Below are positions 45,063-53,561 of a stretch of DNA of 64,000 nt, one piece after another. Made by a program: the position numbers and the translations under genes. The notes beneath the pieces are model-generated. The model did not search any database, was not told where the DNA came from, and saw only the letters and a list, made by a program, of their open reading frames with translations. Origin of the DNA: Bufo bufo (taxonomy: Eukaryota > Chordata > Amphibia > Anura > Bufonidae); assembly GCF_905171765.1 (NCBI RefSeq), contig NC_053392.1, positions 110,442,465-110,506,464 of the forward strand, written 5' to 3'. How positions within the stretch are numbered: the stretch's first letter is position 1; each line of letters opens with the position of its first letter.

Positions 45063-45560
45063 AGGTATAATTAGGTGAGGGTCTGCAGTTGAGCTGACCA
45101 TCTAAAAGATTGTAGGTGAGGGCCTGCTGGTAAACTGACCCTCTAAAAGACTGTAGGTGAGGGCCTGCAGGTGAGCTGACCCTGTAAAAGATTGTAGGTG
45201 AGGACCTGCAGGTGGTCTGACCCTCTAAAAAATTATATGTTAGGGCCTGCTGCTGAACTGACCCTCTAAAACATTATATGCGAGGGCCTGCAGGTGAGCG
45301 GACCCTGTAAAAGATTGTAGGTGAGAGCCTGCAGGTGAGCTGACCCTGTAAAAGATTGTAGGTGAGGACCTGCTGGTGAGCTAACCCTCTAAAAAAGTAT
45401 ATGCGAGGACCTGCAGGTGATCTGACCCTCTAAAAAATTACATGCGAGCGAGGGCCTGCTGCTGAACTGACCCTCTAAAACATTTTGGTTGAGGGCTTGC
45501 TGCTGAGTGAACAATTAAAAAAATTATGGGAGAGTGCCTGCTGCTTAGCTGACTATTGAA
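45063..45560. repeat. 41-bp-family minisatellite, block 1 in hAT-B
   Basis: Units of GAGGGCCTGCAGGTGAGCTG + ACCCTGTAAAAGATTGTAGG, the same family as 7345-8336, diverged. It separates two 18S pieces that in a real rRNA gene are about 450-500 bp apart. Confidence 0.85.
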
Positions 45561-45572
45561 AAAAGTCAGCTA

Positions 45573-45656
45573 AGTCGCCTGAACACTTCAGCTAGGAATA
45601 ATGGAATAGGACTCCGGTTCTATTTTGTTGGTTTTCGGAACTGGGGCCATGATTAA
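45573..45656 (+). rRNA. 18S rRNA gene fragment, central part, left of MITE
   Basis: GTCGCCTGAACACTTCAGCT, AGGAATAATGGAATAGGACT, TTCTATTTTGTTGGTTTTCG and GAACTGGGGCCATGATTAA match the conserved 18S central region. The sequence breaks exactly at TTAA, where a MITE is inserted, and continues at 45897. Confidence 0.9.
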
Positions 45657-45900
45657 AGAGGACCTTTCACCGATCCTGACATTGTGAACTAAGTATCATG
45701 ACATATACAGCGGCGCCCAGGGATCTCACTGCACTGCACTCCGCCTATTATAACCAAATCCCCGTACATACCGGAGGACATAACGGGAGAACGGAGCGGC
45801 GCCCAGGGATATTCGTAAGTGCAGTGAGATCATTGGGCGCCGCTGTATATGTCATGATACTTAGTTCACAATGTCAGGATCGGTGAAAGGTCCTCTTTAA
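45653..45900. mobile_element. TTAA foldback MITE inserted in the 18S fragment
   Basis: TTAAAGAGGACCTTTCACC at 45653 and its exact inverse GGTGAAAGGTCCTCTTTAA ending at 45900; arms of about 85 bp (TGACATTGTGAACTAAGTAT, CATGACATATACAGCGGCGC) with a short GC-mixed loop. The TTAA is duplicated: intact 18S reads GCCATGA-TTAA-GAGGGAC, and here each side keeps one copy. Same TTAAAG terminal family as 2325-3285 and 12155-12872. Confidence 0.95.
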
Positions 45901-46412
45901 GAGGGACAGCCGGGGGCATCTGTATTGCGCCGCTAGAGGTGAAATTCTTGGACCGACGCAAGATGAAACAAAGCGAAAAGCATTTGCCAAGAATGTTTTC
46001 ATTAATCAAAAACGAAAGTCGAAGGTTCGAAGACGATTATATACCGTTGTAGTTCAGACCATAAACGATGACGACCGGCGATCCACCTGCGTTATTCCCA
46101 TGACCCGCCGAGCAGCTTCCGGGAAACCAAATTCTTTGGTTTCCCGAGAAAGTATGGTTGCAAAGCTGAAACTTAAAGGAATTGACAGAAGGGCACCACC
46201 AGGAGTGGAGCCTGCGGCTTAATTTGACTTAACATGGGAAACCTCACCTGGCGCGGACACGGAAAGGATTGACAGATTGATCGCTCTTTCTCGATTCTGT
46301 GGGTGGTGGTTCATGGACATTCTTAGTTGGTGGAGCGATTTGTCTGGTTAATTCCGATAACGAACGAGACTCCTCCGTGATAAATAGTTACGCGATCCCC
46401 AGTGGTGAGAAT
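45897..46412 (+). rRNA. 18S rRNA gene fragment, central to 3' major domain, right of MITE
   Basis: Continuous match to conserved 18S: TTAAGAGGGACAGCCGGGGG, TATTGCGCCGCTAGAGGTG, AAATTCTTGGACCG, CATTTGCCAAGAATGTTTTC, TTATTCCCATGACCCGCCG, GCTGAAACTTAAAGGAATTG, AAGGGCACCACCAGGAGTGG, GTCTGGTTAATTCCGATAAC. Conserved positions are changed (for example GAATTGACAGA for GAATTGACGGA), largely CpG-type transitions, so it is a pseudogene. Similarity fades after GTTACGCGATCCCC near 46410. Confidence 0.95.
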
Positions 46413-46439
46413 TGTGTTGACCAGAGTCTTGGATAGTGA

Positions 46440-47095
46440 GACTGGACTTGTAGGTTAGGGCCTGCTGAAGATCTGACCCTCTAAACAATTATATGTGAGG
46501 GCCTACAGGTAAGCTGATCCTGTAAAACATCACATGCGTGAGCCGGTAGGTGAGCTGACCCTGTAAAAGATTGTAAGTGAGGGCCTGCTGGTGAGCTGAC
46601 CCTGTAAAAGTTTTTAGGTGCGGGCCTGCTGGTGAACTGACCCTGTAAAACATTATATACGAGGGTCTGCTGGTTAGCTGACCCTGTAAAAGATTTTAGG
46701 TGTGGGCCTGTTGGTGAGCTGACCCTGTAAAAGATTTTAGGTGCCCGCCTGCTGGTGAGCTGACCCTATAAAACAATATATGTGAGGGCCTGCTGGTGAG
46801 ATGACCCTGTAAAAGATTTTAGGTGCGGCCCTGCTGATGAGCTGACCGTATAAAACATTATATGCAAGGGCCTGCTGGTGAGCTGACCCTGTAAAAGATT
46901 TTAGGTGTGGACCTGCTGGTAAGCTGACCCTGTAAAACATTATATCCGAGGGCCTGCTAATGAGCTCACCCTGTAAAACATTATATGCGAGGGTCTGCTG
47001 GTGAGCTGACCCTGTAAAAGATTTTAGGTGCGGCCCTGCTGGTGAGCTGACTCTGAAAAAATTATTATATGCGGGGGTCTGCTGGTGAGCTGGTT
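46440..47095. repeat. 41-bp-family minisatellite, block 2 in hAT-B
   Basis: About 16 units alternating GGGCCTGCTGGTGAGCTGAC + CCTGTAAAAGATTTTAGGTG and ...CCTGTAAAACATTATATGCG. The two subtypes alternate nearly regularly, an early higher-order dimer of about 82 bp. Confidence 0.85.
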
Positions 47096-48083
47096 CGCTG
47101 CTACAGGGTAAATAACCTCTAGTGCCTATCTGGCTGCGCGCTGCCAGTATAGTATGAGGGCACTGTGTTATGAATTGACCCTATGCTGCTTAGCTGCAAC
47201 AATGTGCTGTATTAAAATTAGAGCTTCACGCTCCCCCCGACATGTTTCGCCGTGTACCGGCGTCTTCAGGGGTTTAGGGCAGAGTGTGAGCGTGTCTCCT
47301 CCCGGCTGGCTTATAAGACCTTCGTTTGTGATGTCATTAGTGTGGGCTTCACTCGTGGGCGTGATTAGCATCCACTATTGAGGTGATGATAGGTTGCGTT
47401 TTAGGGCTCCACCCCCTGACGTCGATGTCCTCCTATCCTTGGCCTTCTGATTGGCCTGCGTCATAGGATTGGGCCGCGCATGTCTGGTGGACTTAGACGT
47501 TTCCCAGTGTACGTCTTACTGCGCATGTCGACCGACTTCGTTCTCGGCCCTTAAGATTCCTGGTGTTGCCCTATATACATCGCATGCCCACGGACTTAGC
47601 CGCTGGCACTACTGGCTTGATGTTCATCATGTGCATCCCGACTTATCCACCCAGGTATATTTGTCAGTGCCAGGGCGAATATCTTCTGCGCATGTCTCCA
47701 TACTTAGTTATTTGTGCTGCACTTGCACTTGTCACTTTGTCAGCTTCTACACATATCTGGAGACAGGATTCAATAAATTTTGAGTCTCTGAAAAGTTTTT
47801 CAAATAAAAATCTTCCAATAACACTCCCTACACTGTCTGTCCCTTCCTATGCTCAGCTCTCCCTGACTAAGACTGAGCTGAACACAAGTCATCGGGTGCT
47901 TTATAGCACCCGATGACTCGTTCCAGCCAGCCAATCACTGTAATGCCAGTAACCAACATGGCTGCGGCATTACAATGAGGGCAGTACTTACCTGCACGTT
48001 TATTGGCCGAGTACCGCAATGTGCCGAGCATCGAGATGCTCGAGCCGAACTGGTGTTCGGCCGAGCATGCTGGATCAACACTA
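47096..48083. other. hAT-B right-hand non-coding region
   Basis: Contains the phrase CCGACATGTTTCGCCG...CGGCGTCTTCAGGGG (47236-47272) of unknown meaning. From 47830 it carries the subterminal region shared with hAT-C. No coding motif in the several short open frames. Confidence 0.5.
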
Positions 48084-48122
48084 GTTGTGTGTGCTGTACA
48101 CAGCGGTTACGCTGGATATTAG
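48084..48122 (+). pseudogene. Tc1 transposase last 13 codons, after hAT-B
   Basis: Reads V-V-C-A-V-H-S-G-Y-A-G-Y and TAG (48120-48122). Tc1-like transposases commonly end ...AVV(R)AA(K)GGY-A-R-Y-stop, and the left half at 44173 ends ...LAVV, so the frame simply resumes after the 3.9-kb insertion, with V-V repeated as part of the 8-bp target duplication. Confidence 0.75.
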
Positions 48123-49129
48123 CTGGTGGTCATGATAGTGTGATTCAACTTTAGCAATAGCATGTCAATTAAAAGCACTTAAAATAGTTGTGCAACTATT
48201 ATAAATGTATCCCACCAAACAGATATTGCTGTTCTATAATTTTCCCCAAATACCACCATTTATCAAAACTGCCTTATTCTAAAGTTATTAGTAGAGATGA
48301 GTGAATTTTTCAAAAATTTGATTTGCCGGTTCGCCAATTTTTCGGGAAATTATTTGGTTTGATCCAAATATATTTGCAGCGAACTTCGTTAACAAACAGC
48401 TATTTCCTGGCTGCAGAGAGCCTTTATAGTGGTGTAGAACACTGTGATTTGCAGTAACAGGCATAGGGAATCTGCTTTGGTAGTGAAATAATACTGTGAG
48501 TCACGATGACATGTAGATGACAGGCGTCACTCTTAGAATGACTGCACACTTCATTTATTTGGGCAGTCACAGGGCCAAAAATTACCAAATAACTTAAGCA
48601 TGAACTTAGTGCCAAGAAGAAGCGCTGTCCTTTTACACCGTCAGCTGATTCCACATAGATGTTTACAGAACGTGTTCTATTAAACGCTTATACAAGTAGA
48701 GACCCCTGACAGAGTGAAGAGGGTGACAGCAGTAAGTTTGTGTTGACGTCACTGATTATTTTGCCCTTACTCTAATCCGTCAGAACAACAACCCCCAAAA
48801 AATGGATCCTGTCTGTGGAGCATCCACCTTCACTCGGTCAGCATTTGGTCAGTAATCCATTAGTATTGTTAATGCCAAAAAAAACAGGAGTGGATCCAAA
48901 ACAGAGATGACCGAGTCAACCATTCAAGAACCGCTGGGTTGCTGGTCAAAACAGGACCGCTAGATGACACTGGGAGCTCAGACCTCTCGAAGTGACCCCT
49001 GCTGCCGCTCCCCCTTTCTCTAGTGTGACCTCTTTCTGCGCCAGAGACATTTAGGTCTCTGCCACTCCCCTGTGCAGGGCCTGTCACTTCTCTGTCTGAC
49101 ATATTGTTAGATCAAATAACCAAATGTTA

Positions 49130-49850
49130 GATCAAATGTATTTTTATTTTGCCAGTAATACACAGCACGGGGCTTTAGAATATATCACTGCACCACTGAA
49201 CAACAATTAGGCCCTAATTATTTTCTACTTTTACACAAAACAAAAGGCTTTTCAACAGATAAGTGCAACGCAGAACGGCAAATATATTTTTATTTTGCCA
49301 CTAATACACCGTAAACAGGCCTTGAGGCTGGGTTCACACCTGAACGTATTCGATAAGCGCTGTTTACAGGCATTTTTATCGGGCATTTTTGAGGTGTATT
49401 TTGGGGCGTTTTTGTATTTTGGGAACGCACGTTCTTGCTATTGACCACAGAGGTGTACAATGAAAAACAGAGGTGTTACGCGCGACAATACGCCCCAAAG
49501 AAGCTCCTGTACTTCTTGGGGCGTAGGGCATTTTACAGCACGTTCGTACGCACTGTAAAACGCTCAGGTGAGAACCATGCCAATAGGGAAACATTGGTTT
49601 TTGCCTGTTGAGCGTTTTACAGCGTGTAGGAATGCGCTGTAAAACGCTCAGGTGTGAACCTAGCCTTAGAATATATCACTGCACCGCTGAATGGCAATTT
49701 GGCCCCAATTTTTTTTCTACTTTTACAGAACACAAAAGGCTTTTCAACGGAAAAGTGCAACGCTGAACGGCAAATATATTTTTATTTCACCACTAATACA
49801 CGGCAAACAGGCCTTTAGAGTATTTCACTGAACCGCATCTAGAAATATTT
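49130..49850. repeat. ~143-bp tandem repeat in the outer hAT, split by a MITE
   Basis: TATTTTTATTTTGCCA(G/C)TAATACAC, AGAATATATCACTGCACC and AAAAGGCTTTTCAAC recur in order from 49139, 49288 and 49778; the middle unit is opened by the MITE at 49324-49669. Confidence 0.7.
49324..49669. mobile_element. MITE with GGCT(G/A)GGTTCACACCTGA ends
   Basis: The left end GAGGCTGGGTTCACACCTGA and inverted right end TAAGGCTAGGTTCACACCTG frame about 345 bp. GCCTT flanks both sides (49317-49323 region and 49662-49667), a possible 4-5-bp duplication. The interior includes TTTTACAGCGTG/GCGCTGTAAAACGCTC repeats. Non-coding. Confidence 0.7.
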
Positions 49851-50239
49851 CTTGTAATAAACTCTGTTAATTCCTGTATCAAACAGCACTTGCACCCTAA
49901 TAAGAACGGTTTGTTGGAATTACAGAGCTGTATAACGGCAATTTGGATCCCCAGTCAGTGCACCAAGGTATAATAGGATTGTTCATATTACCCAGTTTGT
50001 AACCTCCCCTACTGAACAGTGTTCTACACAAATTCTGTGGAACAATTCCTCCCTATCCTTTCCATGCACTTATAAATAGGGATGAGCGAACCCGAACTGT
50101 ATAGTTCGGGTTCGTACCGAATTTTGGGGTGTTCGGCGCTTTCTTGGCACTTTTTGAAAGGCTGCAAAGCAGCCAATCAACAAGCGTCATACTTCTTGCC
50201 CCAAGAGGCCATCACAGCCTTGCCTACTATTGGCATGGC

Positions 50240-50300
50240 TGTGATTGGCCAGTGCAGCATGTGACCCAGCCTCTATATAAGCGTGGGTCACGTAGCGCTG
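50240..50300 (+). promoter_or_regulatory. Putative hAT promoter (CCAAT-box and TATA-box)
   Basis: GTGATTGGCC (inverted CCAAT, 50241-50250) lies 26 bp before TATATAA (50274-50280), followed by GCGTGGGTCACGTAGCGC. Spacing suits a core promoter starting transcription near 50305, upstream of the transposase. Inferred from sequence only. Confidence 0.5.
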
Positions 50301-50554
50301 CACGTCACTCTGCTGATTCAAGCATAGGGAGAGGTTGCAGCTGCGACGTTAGGGCGAGATTAGGCAGATTAACTCCTCCAAAAGACTTCATTCTGTGATC
50401 GATCTGCAGCTGTGGATCATTGAAGTACTAATTTACTAAATTTACTTGCTCACTTTTTTGAGGCTGCCCAGAGCGTTTTTAGATCACTTTTTTTCTGGGG
50501 TGATCGGCGGCCATTTTGTGACTTATGGTGCGCCAGCACAAGCTATCACCAAGT

Positions 50555-50870
50555 GTATTTAACCATCAATAGTGTGGTTATTTTGTGCTATATCCTACAT
50601 CAGCTGCAGGCTGAGCCTGTGTCACCGAAGTGCATTTAACCATCAACAGTCTGGTTATTTTTTGGCCATATACTACAACAGCTGCAGGCTGAGCCTGTGT
50701 CACCGAAGTGCATTTAACCATCAACAGTGTGGTTATTTTTTGGCCATATACTACATCTGGTGCAGGCTGAGCCTGTGTCACCCAAGTGCATTTAACCATC
50801 AACAGTGTGGTTATTTTTTGGCCATATACTACATCAGGGCCAAGTTGAGCCTGTCACCCAGCGACTAAAA
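50555..50870. repeat. 77-bp tandem repeat, 4 copies
   Basis: AACCATCAA(T/C)AGTGTGG recurs at 50561, 50638, 50716 and 50794. Units share GGCCATATACTAC and GCAGGCTGAGCCTGTGTCAC. Confidence 0.9.
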
Positions 50871-50871
50871 A

Positions 50872-52081
50872 ATAGACCTGACATTTCTATTCAACCAAAT
50901 CTGTACTGTTTTAGCTGGTCAAGTTATTTGTAGTGACCGTAAAAGCACATTTTTTTTTTCTGGTTTGAAAAACTATTCCCAAATTTGCCATTCTCAAAAT
51001 AACTAGTTTCTGGTATTTGAGGCCTACTTGAAATCTATCCCAAAAAGGATATCTTACATTGAAGGTACTGATAGTGTCATTCAGAAAAACCTAAGACACA
51101 CGCTACCGTGCAGATAGAAGTCTGATTCTGAGATTAAACCTTAACCTGTCACACAGTGCAAAAAAAAACAGGTCTCACATTTCTATTCAAGCAAATCTGT
51201 ACTGTTTTAGCTGGTCAAGTTATTTGTAGCGACCGTAAAAGCCCTTTTTTTTTTTTCTGGGTTGAAAAACTATTCCCAAATTTGCCATTCTCAAAATAAC
51301 TAGTTTCTGGTATTTGAGGCCTACTTGAAATCTATCCCAAAAAGGATATCTTACATTGAAGGTACTGATAGTGTCATTCAGAAAAACCTAAGACACACGC
51401 TACCGTGCAGATAGAAGTCTGATTCTGAGATTAATCCTTAACCTGTCACACAGTGCAAAAAAAAACAGGTCTCACATTTCTATTCAAGCAAATCTGTACT
51501 GTTTTAGCTGGTCAAGTTATTTGTAGCGACAGTAAAAGCACTTTTTTTTTTCTGGGTTGAAAAACTATTCCCAAATTTGCCATTCTCAAAATAACTAGTT
51601 TCTGGTATTTGAGGCCTACTTGAAATCTATCCCAAAAAGGATATCTTACATTGAAGGTACTGATAGTGTCATTCAGAAAAACCTAAGACACACGCTACCG
51701 TGCAGATAGAAGTCTGATTCTGAGATTAAACCTATACCTGTCACACAGTGCAAAAAAAAAAACAGGTCTCACATTTCTATTCAAGCAAATCTGTACTGTT
51801 TTAGCTGGTCAAGTTATTTGTAGCGACCGTAAAAGCACATTTTTTTTTCTGGGTTGAAAAACTATTCCCAAATTTGCCATTCTCAAAATAACTAGTTTCT
51901 GGTATTTGAGGCCTACTTGAAATCTATCCCAAAAAGGATATCTTACATTGAAGGTACTGATAGTGTCATTCAGAAAAACCTAAGACACACGCTACCGTGC
52001 AGATAGAAGTCTGATTCTGTGATTAAACCTTAACCTGTCACACAGTGCAAAAAAAAAAACAGGTCTCACATTTCTATTCAA
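50872..52081. repeat. 297-bp tandem repeat, 4 copies
   Basis: ACATTTCTATTCAA recurs at 50881, 51177, 51474, 51771 and 52068 (periods 296-297). Copies are nearly identical (AATAACTAGTTTCTGGTATT, CCCAAAAAGGATATCTTACA), implying recent amplification. The fifth start is cut at TCTATTCAA, exactly where the PIWI-like sequence begins. Confidence 0.95.
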
Positions 52082-52373
52082 TGGTCTGCCGGGTGTTCAC
52101 TCCAAGGTCATTGAAGTCACGCCTGCGGCCACCCCGTTCTCCGGGGGATATGTCCTGAAATCCAGCTGAAAGCTGCAGAACATCAGTCGGAGGTCTCTCC
52201 ACTACTGGCGGGCCTCTCTGGCGCCCTCTTCCCACAAGCAAAGGCTCGGCTGGTGGCTGCTGGGGTCTTTCAATGCGTCTAGGTTCTTGAGCCTCTTGCT
52301 CCTGTCCAGGCTGTCCTTGGCTGGGCTGCCCCCTGGCACGTGCTCTTCCGCGGGCTCTGGCTCGTCCACTCAT
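52082..52373 (-). pseudogene. piwil1-like: PIWIL1-like N-terminal coding fragment (~97 codons)
   Basis: Minus-strand frame from ATG at 52373. It begins MSGRARARGRARARGQ, an Arg-Ala/Arg-Gly-rich tail, continues with a Gln/Pro linker, then LLVGRGRQRG, LQLSAGFQDI, ERGGRRRDF and LGVNTRQ. From established knowledge, vertebrate PIWIL1 (Hiwi/Ziwi) starts with such an RAR/RG tail, whose arginines are methylated and bound by Tudor proteins, followed by GRGRQRG, LSAGFQ, ERGGRRRDF and LGVNTRQ in this order. The match is lost at about 52082, at the junction with the 297-bp repeat (shared TTGAA), giving an artificial stop at 52074-52076. The N, PAZ, MID and PIWI domains are absent, so no slicer or full piRNA-binding activity is possible. 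The preserved frame is open. Whether it is a captured genomic exon (TTTATATCCTCTCAG before GAATAGAAG-ATG looks like a splice acceptor) or a retrotransduced piece cannot be decided here. Confidence 0.85.
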
Positions 52374-52511
52374 CTTCTATTCCTGAGAGGATATAAACCG
52401 CTAATAAGGTCAATCTGCCGCCTAGCAGCTCCACCGTGGCACAATCACCTTAGAACTCGCACACTGGTGACTTTAGGTATCTTCACTGGTCACTTTGAGC
52501 AGAATGATGAC
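52374..52511 (-). other. Leader between primer-binding site and PIWI-like ATG
   Basis: About 138 nt on the minus strand, no ATG-initiated long frame, ending with a possible splice acceptor tract at 52383-52397. In an LTR element this position would be the untranslated leader before gag. Confidence 0.5.
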
Positions 52512-52529
52512 ATCCGAGTCACGGCACCA
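52512..52529 (-). promoter_or_regulatory. Primer-binding site, tRNA-His type
   Basis: Minus strand TGGTGCCGTGACTCGGAT, 18 nt complementary to the known 3' end of vertebrate histidine tRNA plus CCA. It lies two bases after the ...GTTACA end of a putative LTR (52532), the standard position for priming minus-strand cDNA in LTR retroelements. Confidence 0.75.
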
Positions 52530-52531
52530 AA

Positions 52532-53540
52532 TGTAACCCTCTTTTCCTTGCACCATCTGCGACACCTCCAGCTTTCACACTCACTCGGTCACCAGCTCCT
52601 CCAGGCATAAACTCTAAGTGGACTCTAAGAGACGACACTCAGGTCTTCTGTGGTTTAAAGCTTTATTCAGGTGGAGTGCACTTGGCTGGAGCCTGTAATA
52701 CAACAGGGAAACACTGCCACTATGTGGTATACAGCCAGGTCACCAGCCCACTTCCTTCACAGTAAATGTCTGCACTCTAAATATATTATAAAACAGTGAT
52801 TGTATAGTGGATTTTACATTGAAAAAGTATATGAAGATAACAGCAACATACCTGTAATACAACAGGGAAACACTGCCACTATGTGGTATACAGCCAGGTC
52901 ACCAGCCCACCTATATCATAACAGGCAGTCATTATATTACATTCCCACATACATGTTACAGGATATAACAAAGCATACAGAAAAATGAACAAGAGAAAAT
53001 CATTTACAAAGATATTGCAGCAGGGTGACCTGGAATACAGCATGTCTTGCAGCCATTTTAGGAAGAACACATGGCTCTCTAACTGTACATCATCTACTCA
53101 GCCTAGCATGTGCTGCAGGGTTTAAAGGCTGCTAAAAAACATACAGTCACCTCTTTACATTCTACAGAACTATTATGGGTATATATTATAACTTTTTACA
53201 ATAGATAAATGAACTTTAGCTTTAGAGAACTTAGACAGAGATCCTACCTCCTTCACAGTAAATGTCTGCACTGAGGAGACCAAACCAAGTAGCAGAATAC
53301 ACAGGGGGCTTTCTGGAAGAGACCACTGTAAAGACTCTGTCTGTTAAAACTTTCCTCAGTTATCTAATAGCACATTTGAAGAGGTTTATTTAGCATGTCC
53401 TGACTCTCTGCTAACAGCTTATGAATATATGGAACTATATTTAACAAGTGATCATTGCTGCAGCTCCTGTATATTAATATGACCCTATCGCAAACCTGCA
53501 GACTGGATATTTGGTGAAACTTCATGTGGTTCATATCGAC
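52532..53540 (-). mobile_element. LTR of an ERV/gypsy-type element, single and rearranged
   Basis: On the minus strand the LTR ends ...GGGTTACA at 52532. AATAAA (complement of TTTATT, 52662-52667) is a plausible polyadenylation signal in R, and a TATA-like TTTTATAATATA lies near 52785-52797. A 60-bp segment (CCTGTAATACAACAGGGAAA...) is directly repeated at 52693 and 52850, and TTCACAGTAAATGTCTGCAC at about 52755 and 53250, so U3 has been internally duplicated. The far (5') edge is uncertain. No reverse transcriptase, integrase or second LTR is present; only LTR, primer site, leader and PIWI-like sequence remain. Confidence 0.5.
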
Positions 53541-53561
53541 TGTACTACACCACTGACTTTC

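Larger units (their letters stand above)
44174..48083. mobile_element. hAT-B: non-autonomous hAT carrying 18S rDNA, 8-bp target duplication
   Basis: Ends: TAGTGTTGATCGAGCAG at 44174 and, inverted, TAGTGTTGATCCAGCATGC ending at 48083. Flanks: GTTGTTTG (44166-44173) and GTTGTGTG (48084-48091), 7 of 8 identical. Interior: imperfect repeats near 44537-44740 (GGAGGGC(C/A)TCAT(T/A)CAC), the 41-bp minisatellite in two blocks, two stretches of 18S rRNA sequence, a TTAA MITE, and 1 kb of GC-moderate sequence. No transposase. The related element hAT-C shares the TIR and the 250-bp right subterminal region. Confidence 0.8.

Noticed and set aside
44857..46412. Functional 18S rRNA gene
   Set aside because: Only part of the gene is present, interrupted by a minisatellite and a MITE, with substitutions at universally conserved positions.
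46440..47095. Hammerhead ribozyme core (CTGATGAG seen near 46836)
   Set aside because: It is a single variant of the minisatellite unit CTG(G/A)TGAGCTGACC; the matching GAAA and stem III context are absent.
52082..52373. Arginine-rich retroviral gag or a generic GAR-rich protein
   Set aside because: The ordered set GRGRQRG, LSAGFQ, ERGGRRRDF, LGVNTRQ is specific to the PIWIL1 N-terminus, which generic arginine-rich proteins lack.
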